Assembly: GCA_944739405.2 (NCBI GenBank)
Contig: OX123186.2
Coordinates: 90,189,034-90,253,033, forward strand
DNA from: Euclidia mi
Lineage: Eukaryota; Arthropoda; Insecta; Lepidoptera; Erebidae
Direction: 5' to 3'
Length of the DNA: 64,000 nt
The position numbers and the translations under genes are program-made. The notes below the pieces were generated by a model that saw nothing but the letters and a program-made list of their open reading frames with translations, had not been told where the DNA came from and did not search any database. Numbering within the stretch: position 1 is the stretch's first letter; each line of letters begins with the position of its first letter. Shown here piece after piece: positions 45,903 through 56,330 of this stretch.

Positions 45903-46280
45903 GACGGAAATCTAATATGATTCGGAGGCCAAAATATCAAGCTAATAATTTTAAAGTGAGCGTAGTTTTATATAAATGTGTAGCTTTGTTAAGTTACCTA
46001 TTGAATTTGTGATTTTGTATTTCTTATTTTAAATAAACATATTTTGTTTATCCTATGTGTATCATTCCTCAGCGAGTATATTTGCCAGCATTGGTCTGCA
46101 ACTCAGTACCTTTTCTAAAATTATGAGACTTATCTTTTGGCAAACAAGGAGCTGTTCTTTTTTTGTTCTATTCATCCATTCTTTTTTTTAACTTATCACT
46201 TGATTTCCATAACAACCTCTTCAATTTATAAATTTTTGCGTTTTTATTATTAACATTAATCCAAATGGCGTGTTTTCCAG
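45903..46280. other. Right palindrome arm end and AT-rich intron-like spacer
   Basis: 45903-45915 (GACGGAAATCTAA) completes the palindrome interrupted by piggyBac. The rest leads into the acceptor of V10. Confidence 0.5.
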
Positions 46281-46471
46281 GACCTTTATTCATGGATACA
46301 CCTAGAGGAGCCCGCGTGATATTGGCCGATGGTTACAAGTTCTTCCGTCACCGAACGACGGGCTTAAAGACCCAATAGTCTTGCGCCACCTTCGGGTCTC
46401 GAGGATGCAAGGCTGTGATCTACACCATTGAGAATGAAATCATCAAAATTGATAATAACCACAATCACTGA
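46281..46471 (+). pseudogene. mod(mdg4): V10: FLYWCH exon with TAG at the invariant Trp
   Basis: Acceptor AATGGCGTGTTTTCCAG ends at 46280; GA completes a codon. PLFMDTPRGARVILADGYKF and FRHRTTGLKT follow, then CAA TAG (46373-46378) where the family has Arg-Trp. The frame then continues perfectly: SCATFGSRGCKAVIYTIENE and His-Asn-His to TGA at 46469-46471. Everything but these two codons is conserved. Either it is a young dead exon, or the two A bases (46374 and 46377) are edited to inosine, which would read as Arg-Trp. Confidence 0.7.
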
Positions 46472-47068
46472 AGAAGTAATTGGATTAGCAGATGAACGTT
46501 TCTAACGACTGATGTTAATATTCGATCCGTCCGTGAATTTGGCTGGTACAGATACATATTTGACTTATTCTGTATAGAGGTTATGACAAATATGTAGTAG
46601 CCAAATCCATGGATAGATCGGATATGGGAACCGGCCGTAAGAAGCACCAATAGCTGATCCATTGTGATAATGAGTACTGGGTATTACACACATCTGCAGA
46701 TCGAATATGTTAAATTTTATTTTACTGTTGTTGGTATAACTGGTTTATTGTATATTATATACTTATTTAGACTTTTTAATTTGTTAATTTATTAAATTTT
46801 TCTATACTAAATGTTCGCTAATAAATACATTTTTATAGTAATATAAATAAAAATACATTGAAAATAATAAATATCTTATTGTTTTAAGATATTCGCCCAA
46901 CGTCCTCTGTTTTTATAAAATTTACTATATATTAACTTATTTGTTTTTAAAGATTACTGTCCTTAAGAGAAAAAAGGCAGGAAATCACCTAATTGTTCTG
47001 GCCATTTCACGTCTAAAACCATGAGTTCTTAAGATTTTTTAAACTAAACTTCGTATTTTCTTTTACAG
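46472..47068. other. V10 3' region and AT-rich spacer
   Basis: Several AATAAA-like motifs around 46815-46850. No other feature seen. Confidence 0.4.
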
Positions 47069-47288
47069 ATAAACCATATTTTTATTCTTGCTCCAAAAGA
47101 GGGGCAACTATGCTTGTAGTATCTGGTTTTAAGTTTATGCGCCACCGTAAAAGAGGAGGTCTAACCAGATGGTTTTGTGGACTCACAGAAAAAAAGGATG
47201 CACCGCTTCCATATATACTTACGACAAAGAAATCGCCAGGCTGAAAAATGAACATTGCCATGAACCACCTGAGCCAAAGAGGATGTAA
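47069..47288 (+). pseudogene. mod(mdg4): V11: FLYWCH exon with a one-base frameshift
   Basis: Acceptor GTATTTTCTTTTACAG ends at 47068; AT completes a codon. CSKRGATMLVVSGFKFMRHR and LTRWFCG are in frame, then the frame slips at about 47181 and stops at TGA 47242-47244. One base is missing relative to the family phrase Gly-Thr-His-Arg-Lys-Lys-Gly-Cys; in the next frame HRKKGCTASIYTYDKEIA and a His-x-His end run to TAA at 47286-47288. AATAAA follows near 47305. A single-base difference so late in an otherwise perfect finger could be a true mutation or an assembly error. Confidence 0.7.
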
Positions 47289-48575
47289 TTTTTTATACAT
47301 AAGAAAAATAAAAAGAAATTCAGAAATATAAAGAAGTACACATATATGTAGATCAGACTAACCATAATAATACTTGTTTTGTGAGATTTTCAGATCAAAA
47401 TATAAATTATTTTTAGAAAGAAAATATAATTATCTATCATTAACAAGCTCATATTAGTTTAGTTGCAGTGACGAGACACAATAAAAGTGCAATTTTAATG
47501 CAGCACAAGTTGAGCAATGACGAAAATATTGCAAATGATGTTATAGAACAGCATGGAGACTTGGATATGTTACTAAAATGGTGTGCAGCAAATGTTATGG
47601 AACTAAACCATAAAAATGCCATTACGGTGGATTAAAATATATATACCCACTCATGGCATCGTATCTCGTATCACATCCATAGGAACAGCCTGTGTGCGGT
47701 ATAAACAGCGAATGGAGGAATTTTCGGATATGGCCATAAACGGCTAGCTCACAACCAGAAGCGGCGGGCGGCAGAGGGACATTTCGATGTCCATGTCCAA
47801 GGGGTGCTTTACTCCGCAGCGGCCAATGTCGCGTCATAATAAACGCGACATTAACATTGAAATCGCTGCCGAACGGGCCAAAATTGCGCATGTTATGTTG
47901 TTGTCAAAGTCATTAGCGGCCAATAACTCTATCCACACATACTAGAGTAAAATCCCAAGGCCGCCAGACCTTACTTATTTTCTCAGAAACGAAATATATA
48001 GAATAATGTAGTGTTAGTATGTGTCATGAGTGTACACATACTTGTTAGCTTGGATCGTGGGCCAATGTTTAGTTATGAGGTGCTAAAGGTCCTCGGGAAC
48101 AATTTCCATACATTTTCTAAATGCTCCCTGAGATCTTAGACTAAACATAAAAGATTTCTCCTGAATAGATTTTCACTTGCTGGCGAATTTTTTCAAAGAA
48201 GTCGGTTAGTTTTGTGTACCGATTGAGATAGTGATCGATAGACATGGTGATTGTTTTTCTATTTCCGATTTATGTTGTTATATTAATATTTTTGCTTCTT
48301 TTTATTTAATATTTAATTATTTTCTTATTTGACATTTATTACTCTGACCATTATTTTAATACATTAAATTATTGATTGTAATACATATCTATAAAATATT
48401 TTAGTATATATTGTATCAATGAATATTAAAATTTGCTTTTTGTAGAAATAAATTTATAGAAATTATATTTTTTATTTTATTATAATAATCTTTTTCTACT
48501 TTTAGAACGACATTTTTTTATAGTAATATATTTTTAATTTAAAGTTTTTTTATTTGAATAATCTCCACAATAACA
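47289..48575. other. AT-rich spacer, nothing recognised
   Basis: No coding exon or clear repeat. 48240-48570 is extremely A/T-rich. Confidence 0.4.
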
Positions 48576-50038
48576 TCCTACTAATATTATAAATGTGAAA
48601 GTTCGTGAAGATGTATGTATAGATGGATGGATGTTTGTTACTCTTTCACGCAAAAACTACTGAACGGATTTGGATGAAACTTTACAGTAATATAGTTTAT
48701 ACATCAGAATAACACATAGGCTACAATTTATTAAAAAAATGTGTAATGTTGCCATACTATAAGGAAAAGTATCAACTAAGTCGCGCAAAAATCCTGTATT
48801 ATCTTTATTTGTTTGCTTGGGTCAAATTTAGTAATTGGAATTTTACCCCCTTCCTGATGATTGATCTGATATTTGGTATACACTCATATTGTCATCGAGA
48901 AAAGATAATATTTAAATGATTGTAAATTCAAGATGGCCGCCGATACAAAATGGCGGATCACATATTACTTCACGACAACCTCAATATGGGTATCAAATGA
49001 AAGGGTTTGATTGGTAGAATGGAGCTCACTATGAAAAATCCAAGATGGCTGCCGCCACAAAATGGCGGTTTACATATTTTCCACAAATACCTTAATATGG
49101 GTATCGAATGACAGGGCTTGATTCGCAGAATAGAGCTCACTATAAAAAACCCAAGATGGCTGCCACCACAAAATGGCGGATAACATATTTTTGACAGATA
49201 CCTCAATATGGGTATCGAATGACAGGGCTTGATTGGTAAAAAAGAGCTATGAAAAAAGAATGAGAAGTATCAACTAACAACAAAACTGAAAACATGAAAA
49301 TAAAATTAACTAAAAAAAATGTTTTGGGCGTAGCGTATCCAGAGTAAACATTATTAAAAAAAAATCACTTGCCCAACGATTTTATATTTGTCTGATCAAT
49401 ACCCAAGACTGATGAGAAGATTGGTGCGATCTGGTAGCTAAGACTTACCGAATTACTTTTTAGCTTTTAGTACATAACCTAACTACATCATTTTATTGTA
49501 ATAAAACAGTATAACATAAAAATATATATTTATGTTTTTTACAATGTTCATTCTAGAGTAGTTATCAAATTGTTTTCAAAATTGATAGATTTATTGCCAG
49601 ATCAGTATTTAATGTAGATGAACATTGTCTTTTACAGTTTGTAGTTTGGACGAATAGTTTAAAAGTTATCACGATATATTTGACCTAAGCGCAGTGTCAT
49701 TAAAAGCTTTCTATGAGTTGGCGCGCTTAAGCACAGCGGGGTGGAGGGACGGTCTGATATGTACTTTGTGGTAGGTAATGCTTTCAGTTTTAATTTTTGC
49801 TGCTGTTATATTCAGTAGGTATATAAGCTCTTCATAACTTTAATAATATACCAACACACGAATCTTTACCTGAAGTTCGACGATTATGAAAACATAGGTA
49901 CGTAATTTTTAAGTATGCTACACGGCTAATCTGCAGAGCCGTTTGTGATGTTTGACATAAATAGTCTGAAACCCGGGGAAGTACATAGGCTATCCTTTAT
50001 TAAAATTTCATGCTGGCGAAGCCGCGGGCGAAAGCTAG
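48576..50038 (+). mobile_element. Helitron of the lepidopteran CTAG type
   Basis: Starts TCCTACTAATATTATAAATG after A and ends GAAGCCGCGGGCGAAAGCTAG before T. This start and end are those of a common lepidopteran non-autonomous Helitron group. It carries an internal tandem array at 48929-49240. No Rep/helicase frame. Confidence 0.75.
48925..49240 (+). repeat. Three tandem units of about 111 bp inside the Helitron
   Basis: Each unit has AAGATGGC(C/T)GCC, ACAAAATGGCGG, AATATGGGTATC(A/G)AATGA and GGGTTTGATT-like phrases. Units start near 48929, 49040 and 49152. Confidence 0.8.
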
Positions 50039-51162
50039 TTAAGTATATATTAATTTTAACTATATACATTACTATCTTAAATAATCATAATTTCTAAGAA
50101 TATATATGTACATAAATCAAAAAAATAAAAAGTGAAAATATGTACAGGGGTGTTAGAAGGCGTCGTAGAATGCCAAATTAAATAAATAAATGATTGAATT
50201 TAATTTAAATAAATGTAAGTTATTAGTAAATTAACTATGTTTTTCATTTACTGATTTTGGAGTACAAAATAGTAATTCCTTTTTTTCGTTTTTATTTATT
50301 TAATTATAATTATGTAATTAATTTTGTTTTTACGCAGGGCAAATTTTTATAGTTATTACCTTTTTTAATTTAAATTAATTTTATTTTAAGTAACTTTATT
50401 TTTGATTTTGTATTTTTAGGATTTTACAGTTATTTCTTTTTTAATTTAAATTTTCAAATCTCGCTAAATAATACATGCAGTGGCTGCCTTGATTGTAGAA
50501 CCCACATTAATGGAAATGGAACTCATATCATATACGAGATTTTTATTAAAAGGAGTACTACTTAGAGATTTTTATTCAGATATCCTTTAATTTTGTTAGG
50601 GTGGCTCCTAAATTACGTCACACGATTTCCATGATGTTTTGACCCCTTCCCCGTCCTTGTCATAGTTGCTCTCATACATCACCATCTCATTTATCATACA
50701 ATGTCACACTTCATCGACTCCCTACCTCCCCCCCCCCCTCTCCATAAGTGTGACGTAATTTATGGATGGCCCCTTATTTACATTCTAATTGGTCTTAAAT
50801 CATTTACCTCATATTTTATTTTATTGTATCGTAAAGTTGATGTTTGATAAAAGCATTGGTGTGGTCGCTAATAAAATAATAGGAATTCACATAGTAATAT
50901 GATGCCAGACGCCATATGATTGACTATACAGCACATGGCGTTCTGTTGTCTCTGCTTATCCCGACGCGAAAAAGGCGTGAGCATGTATGTATGTATGAAT
51001 ATACAGAAAATGGTAATTTGTATCTATTTTAAATAGACCTTTTCATATTAAATTCTTATATTCTGCAAATTTTTGTTTGTCATTTAATAGCATCCAAAGT
51101 ACTATCCCAAACTTGACCTTAGTCAAAAATCTTTGAACTTTGTGAATTTGCACAGAATATAA
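50039..51162. other. AT-rich spacer with one MITE
   Basis: 50598-50774 is a MITE-like element: the left end AGGGTGGCTCCTAAATTACG is inverted to the right end CGTAATTTATGGATGGCCCCT, both next to TCACAC/GTGTGA. Nothing else recognised. Confidence 0.55.
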
Positions 51163-51470
51163 GCAACGATAGCAGAGTGTAGAGACCGACAGACTGCTAC
51201 GCAGAGGGTCTCGAGTTCGAATCCATGGCACGCACCAATGACTTTTCGAACTTAAGTGCGTATTAAATTGTTAATTATCGCTTGCTTGACGGTGAAGGAA
51301 AACATCGTGAGGAAACCTGCATGTCTGAGAGTTCTCCATAATGTTCTCGAAAGACATGTGAAGTCTGCCAACCCGCACTTGGCTAGCGTGGTGGACTATG
51401 GCCTTACCCTTCTCGTAGTGAGAAGAGGCCCGTGCCCAGCAGTGGGACAGTATAAAGCGCTGATGATGAA
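51163..51470 (+). repeat. SINE family 2, tRNA-headed, with LINE-like tail
   Basis: Head GCAACGATAGCAGAGTG ... GACTGCTACGCAGAGGG ... GAGTTCGAATCCATGGCACG; body AATTGTTAATTATCGCTTGC; tail GAGGCCCGTGCCCAGCAGTG, a phrase shared with RTE/CR1-type 3' ends in Lepidoptera. Confidence 0.65.
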
Positions 51471-51703
51471 GCACAGAATATTGAAGCTTTATTTTAGAAC
51501 TTGATTGTTTGAACCAGATGCTAAGAAATCTATTATTTATATTAAAACACAAAACTACAGAGGAATATACCTACTTGTTGTACTTGCGATTAAATTAACG
51601 ATTTTTATTTCCTTTTTAATATAATCTCTAGGATTTGTTAAGATAAACTGAAAACAGAATATCTTTAACACAGGCCATAATATAAAGAAATTTGAATGTT
51701 TAG

Positions 51704-51969
51704 GTAAGAAAAGGACGCTCAAAAGTAAAAAATCTAACAAAATTATTGCAACCGCAGAAGATGGCAGCAGAAAATCCAGAAAAATAATTGAAACCGCAGA
51801 ACACGATAGCAGAATGAAAAAAGAAGAGAAGAAGAGAAAGTCATGTAAGTTTTGTCCTGCTAGGCTCAGAAGAATGACCATAACTAGGTGTGCTACGTGC
51901 AGAGCTTTTATTTGTGGCGAACACCGGAGTAGTTCCTGTCCAAGATGTGTTTTCGTCAAATGTGACTAG
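51704..51969 (+). CDS. Cys-rich terminal exon with basic spacer, array phase
   Basis: Acceptor AAATTTGAATGTTTAG ends at 51703; GT completes a codon, then 87 codons to TAG at 51967-51969. The first 46 residues are very rich in Lys, Arg, Glu and Ser with an internal near-repeat (IATAEDGSRKS / IETAEHDSRMK). Then SCKFCPARLRRMTITRCATC, RAFICGEH and SCPRCVFVKC: at least four C-x2-C or C-x4-C units. It resembles the exons at 38128 and 9003 but has extra Cys. AATAAA is at 52021-52026, within the perfect palindrome that follows. Its place in the same locus is inferred from phase and position. Confidence 0.6.
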
Positions 51970-52769
51970 ACACTTATGGAAAATGTTATACTAGGCACTG
52001 TCATAAATAAGCATGTTACGAATAAAAGTGCTAATAGGCTCAAGCCTATTAGCACTTTTATTCGTATTTACTTGTAACAGAACATCGAATATTCGCCGTT
52101 TTTAAATTTGTCGAACTTAAAGACGAACAGAGCCAAGCATAGAGCCAACCATAACTACAAAGATTTTCATGATCTTTCTAGTGAACTCTCGAGTCGTAAA
52201 AATCTTTTAGCAAATGTATTGCCCTTTTGGTATAGTTCTCGCTAAAACGCTCAATATTAAGGCTCACTCAATCGACTTCGTTTGTTTTTCTGTACTATAA
52301 CATTCGCAAGAATGCTCACTATGGTCAAGTTTATCAGCACCTTTTAAAAGCGGTCATAGCGATACTTAACGTTCTTCAAGTAATAGCTTAGCAAAGTAAA
52401 GCAATGTTTGCGTTGGTGATACATCCTGGGTAGGTCACCGCTTATTGTGGCATTTTTAATTTTTACTTTAAATATAGGTAACAAATACTTAGTTTGTAAT
52501 TGTTAAGTTTTTAAGTAAGTAGTTTAGTTGCTTGAAGAACCAACTTGTAAATTAAAAATAATCACAAATATTGGTAAATAAAAACAATTTCAAAACAATT
52601 CCTTGTATTTTGCTTGTGCTTTGACATTTGTCTTCTGATGAATTATAATTAAGTCCGGAAAAGATTGGAATACGTAACAGAACAACATCACAATCAAAGA
52701 TTATTAGAATTCTTGTATTGAAAAATAATTGGTAATTTTGGAGATGACTGGTAATTGCTTTTTCTACAG
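51970..52769. other. 3' region with palindrome, then AT-rich spacer
   Basis: The palindrome at 52017-52066 is listed separately. The rest leads to the acceptor of V12. Confidence 0.4.
52017..52066. repeat. Perfect 50-nt palindrome with AATAAA in its left arm
   Basis: 24-bp perfect arms (TACGAATAAAAGTGCTAATA... / ...TATTAGCACTTTTATTCGTA) around a 2-base loop, 47 bp after the stop of the Cys-rich exon. Confidence 0.85.
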
Positions 52770-53011
52770 CAGCGGTCTACATTACGACTTCAAGAGGAGC
52801 AAGAATGCTTTTATATTGTGGCTTCAAATTTACGAAGCATTTGATAAGAGGTCATCTTACGAGATGGTTCTGCGCTACTCATCGGAAGAAAGGCTGCACT
52901 GCAGTACTGCACACTTGTGAAGATATCGTTATCAAAGCCAGAAACCAACATATTCATGAGCCTGTATATAATAATATAATGAATAATGGTTCTGGAAACG
53001 TTATATTATAA
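52770..53011 (+). CDS. mod(mdg4): V12: FLYWCH terminal exon, mod(mdg4)-like
   Basis: Acceptor GCTTTTTCTACAG ends at 52769; CA completes a codon, then 79 codons. AVYITTSRGARMLLYCGFKF, Trp32, Cys34, HRKKGC (Cys42), His60, His62, then a 17-residue Asn-rich tail. AATAAA lies at 53059-53064, 48 bp after the stop. Closest in sequence to V14, V15 and the frame-shifted V11 (shared THRKKGC). Confidence 0.85.
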
Positions 53012-53261
53012 AACTGATTTCCAACTCTATTTGATACAACAGGGGCCCAATTCCCCTAAATAAATATAGTTTCAATATCATGTCTGTGTCATACTTACGT
53101 CACAAAAAGCGCAGTCTTCTAAATTATCTGATATTTGAACGAAGTTGTAACGAGATCGTAAATAGAAACAAGTGTCAAAATAATTATGTGTCAACGACGA
53201 ACTGTTTTATTCACATTATACGATAATAACATTAGGTATCAGTATATATATATATATATAG

Positions 53262-53473
53262 CTTCTGAGTCTATTCAAAATATAATATCAATGTCATATA
53301 AAAATAGGAGAATTGGCCTCCAGGTTGTTTTCTCGCAGGCTCTATGGAGACACAACATTACATCCAAAGAAATGGATATTATGTATCATTGTGTTCTGAA
53401 TAAATGCACAAATCTTTATGTATGTTACCGTAAAAGCTCGTATAATGGTAAATATTTTAGCAGTAAATTTTGA
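53262..53473 (+). CDS. V13: very divergent FLYWCH-like terminal exon
   Basis: After a (TA)n tract ending in TATATAG (53261) the array phase gives CT then 69 codons. RRIGLQVVFSQALWRHN aligns with the GARMI..GYKFLKHR strand, and MYHCVLNKC gives Tyr in place of Trp, then two Cys four residues apart, followed by TNLYVCYRKSS. The final His-x-His is missing. AATAAA at 53509-53514, 36 bp past the stop, supports a terminal exon. The acceptor has no normal pyrimidine tract, so it may be dead or chance. Confidence 0.45.
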
Positions 53474-54553
53474 AGTTTACCAACATGTATCGGTAAACGT
53501 ACATATTAAATAAAAAAAGTCAAGTTTTCGGGTGTTTACCTCCGGAGTTCGGCACTTTGGTTTTATTAATTACAGTTGGTAAATAAATGTTGGTTTTGAG
53601 AGTAAGACATTGCTTATTCCCCTATACCCTAAGCCCAAGTCAACTTGGCTTTTAATTATTTTATATTTTTGTCCGACGATTAATTACGGTGAAAAATAAA
53701 TTGATATCAGTGACACGCGTCTTCCGGGATAATGATTATTTTTGAAGAAATTTAAAATAAAGTACTGAGAAGTTGATCATCTACAGTACTTTCAATTTAT
53801 ATACGCTATGCTACATACCATTTACTAGTAACTAATATAACATTACGACTATGAATAAAACCATACGGTGTGAAATGCTCCATATCCAAAAGCTGTACAT
53901 AATGTTTTAATAAGCTTGCCTTTAACTAGGTACCTATTTTATTTTTTGCAGGTATAACATATCAGCCCAATTATACCGAAAACTTAATAATTGTCAAAGG
54001 CAAGTGGAACTTCAAGCATTTGTGACCTTGAAGTGCCCAAACTGCCCAAAAATTCAAAGGCTCATTTCAACGTTAGTTCAGCCAGTACAGTCATGTCGTA
54101 TTTTGAACGAATTACTTTTTCTACCTTCTACCATTCAATATAAACTCACCATTTTTATTTATTCGCCGTTCTTACTACTAGCTTTGTCACCACTGAGGGC
54201 TATAATATATCTTGACAAATTACATAATTGTATATTGCAAATACAACAAAAATTAAATTTGATCAAATCAATAACTTTACTGCATTTGTCACCAGTGGTG
54301 ATAAAGGCAGTGGTGATCATTTTTACAGTACGTGTTATATCACGTCACCATTGATGACAGTAGATTTACCTATTTATCGCCAGTGGTGATAAAGACAGTG
54401 ATAACAGCCGGTAAAAGATGAACATCTTCAAAGACTCCACTTCCTTCACAACTTCTGATGTCAAAATTTTAGTCTAATTTCTAGACCAGCCAAGAAACTT
54501 TTTTGCCAAGTGGCCAAATTAAATGTCATTCTTCACATTTTTGTTTGTTCCAG
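53474..54553. other. AT-rich spacer, nothing recognised
   Basis: An open frame at 54004-54354 has no family resemblance. Short phrases with CACCAGTGGTGATAAAG recur near 54290 and 54380. Confidence 0.4.
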
Positions 54554-54756
54554 CCATTTATACGACAACTTCGCTCGGAGCTCGCATGATCATATTGGCT
54601 GGGTACAAATTCCTTAAGCACGTTACTAATGGAGACCAAACAAGATGGTCGTGCGGTACACATAGGAAGAAAGGCTGCAAGGCGGTCTTATCCACGTATC
54701 AAGATATTATAACTAGAGTGAAAAACGACCATATACACGAGCCAGTATTTATGTAA
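54554..54756 (+). CDS. mod(mdg4): V14: FLYWCH terminal exon, mod(mdg4)-like
   Basis: Acceptor CATTTTTGTTTGTTCCAG ends at 54553; CC completes a codon, 66 codons follow. IYTTTSLGARMIILAGYKFL, Trp31, Cys33, THRKKGC (Cys41), His59, His61, short EPVFM tail. It is closely related to V15, including about 20 bp of identical intron end. About 15 bp after the stop the sequence turns into an RTE-like LINE tail fragment (GCACCGATGGCCGTTGCAGC..., 54785-54860), so its 3' end may come from that insertion. Confidence 0.86.
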
Positions 54757-55877
54757 TGTGAGTGGTGATAACTGTAGCCAGAAGCACCGATGGCCGTTGC
54801 AGCAAAAAGGTTCTAGAGCGGCGGCCACGCACCGGACATCGTAGCAGAGCTACCGTGAAAAGGCAAAAGGCTGTATTATGAAAAAGACGATTTCGAGAAA
54901 AAAAAAATAGTTCTCATACAGTTTTTGGCTTTTCTTTATATTTTTTGTTTATAGTCTGTTATGTTTATATTCTTTCATTGACTCTTATTTGTTTATTCAA
55001 AAATTTAAATTTAATTGAATTAATAATAATTAATTATAACATTCCTGCCACAAGTTATGGCAAACATGTATGAACCAATACACTGTAAGATCTTACATGC
55101 ACACCAATGTATGTATACAACATGTTTATGCAAATAAATATCATTCATTCATTAATTTTTATAGTAAGCATAAAATTATATGAAATTGGTATCATTGTGT
55201 AGGTATTTTAATGGTGATTACAGCCGTGTTAAAAATATTAATAAAAAATTTGGGCAAGTGCGAGTCGGACTCGCGCACGAAGGGTTCCGTACCATCGACT
55301 ATAAAAGAAAATCACGTTTGTTGTATGTATAATTAAATATTTTTTATGTTTCTACCTATTTATTAAGATCTAGTAAAACATTGCTTAAAATTACGTCTGT
55401 TGTATGGGAGCCCCCCTTTATTATTTACTTTTTTTTAATTTAATTATTTATTTTAATAGGTAATATACAATTACCTATTCTGTGAAAATTGTAAGCTTCT
55501 ACCTATTACCATTAGTAATTTTGAACGAAAAATACGAAAAAAGACACGTTTATTGTATGGGACCTCCATAAATATTTTTTTTTATTTTTAGTATTATTTT
55601 TAGTATTATTTTTAGTATTTTTAGTATAGCGGCAACCGAAATACATAATTGGTGAAAATTTCAGCTTTCTAGCTATCATGGTTTATGAGATACAGCCTGG
55701 TGACAGACAGACGGACAGACAGACAGCGCAGGCTTAGTAATAGGGTCCCGTTTTTTACCTTTTAGGTACGGAAACCTAAAATTAGAGATGTTAAAATAAA
55801 TTGAAGAAAATTATTTTAAAAAACGACAAACATGTTTTATGATATTGTTAATTATTTAAAGAAAGATTGATTATTAT
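54757..55877. other. LINE tail fragment and a dispersed repeat
   Basis: 54785-54860 is an RTE-like 3' ORF fragment resembling 36130-36195. 55251-55780 is a dispersed repeat with ends GGGCAAGTGCGAGTCGGACT and TAATAGGGTCCCGTTTTTTA; it holds GACAGACAGACGGACAG. The class of this repeat is not certain to me. Confidence 0.5.
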
Positions 55878-56319
55878 TGTTACGAGCTGGGGTTCGTGAT
55901 AAATTATATGCACTATGCCAGAAAAACTGCACTTTATTCACTAACACAATAACACTAGATACACACACTTAATTTTTCCAACACTAATAAAACACACTAT
56001 TCACACCACTAGTACAACACTAAACACTTCCGAATTACTTCCTTCGCTTGATCTTGATCGCTTTCCGTATTCAATTGAACTGTGTTGCCTCGCGCGCTCT
56101 CGCTCTATTTATACTGGCCGGATAACATCACTAGGCTTTTCGAGACGACTCACGATATTTCTGGAAACGTGTAAGGTGTTTCTAGAATTGCGTAAATGTT
56201 CTATTTACACCTACGCCATCTATTAGAGGATAGCTGAATTACCTTCAAACCACCGATACATTCAATCTCATGTAGTTCTCCCATTCACTGATAGATGGCG
56301 TTATTTTCAATTCGTAACA
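55878..56319 (-). repeat. gypsy element, 3' LTR (442 bp)
   Basis: Reads identically to 61297-61738: TGTTACGAGCTGGGGTTCG at the left to TTTTCAATTCGTAACA at the right. The polypurine tract AAGAGGGAGGCCG (minus strand) lies next to its inner edge. Confidence 0.92.
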
Positions 56320-56330
56320 CGGCCTCCCTC

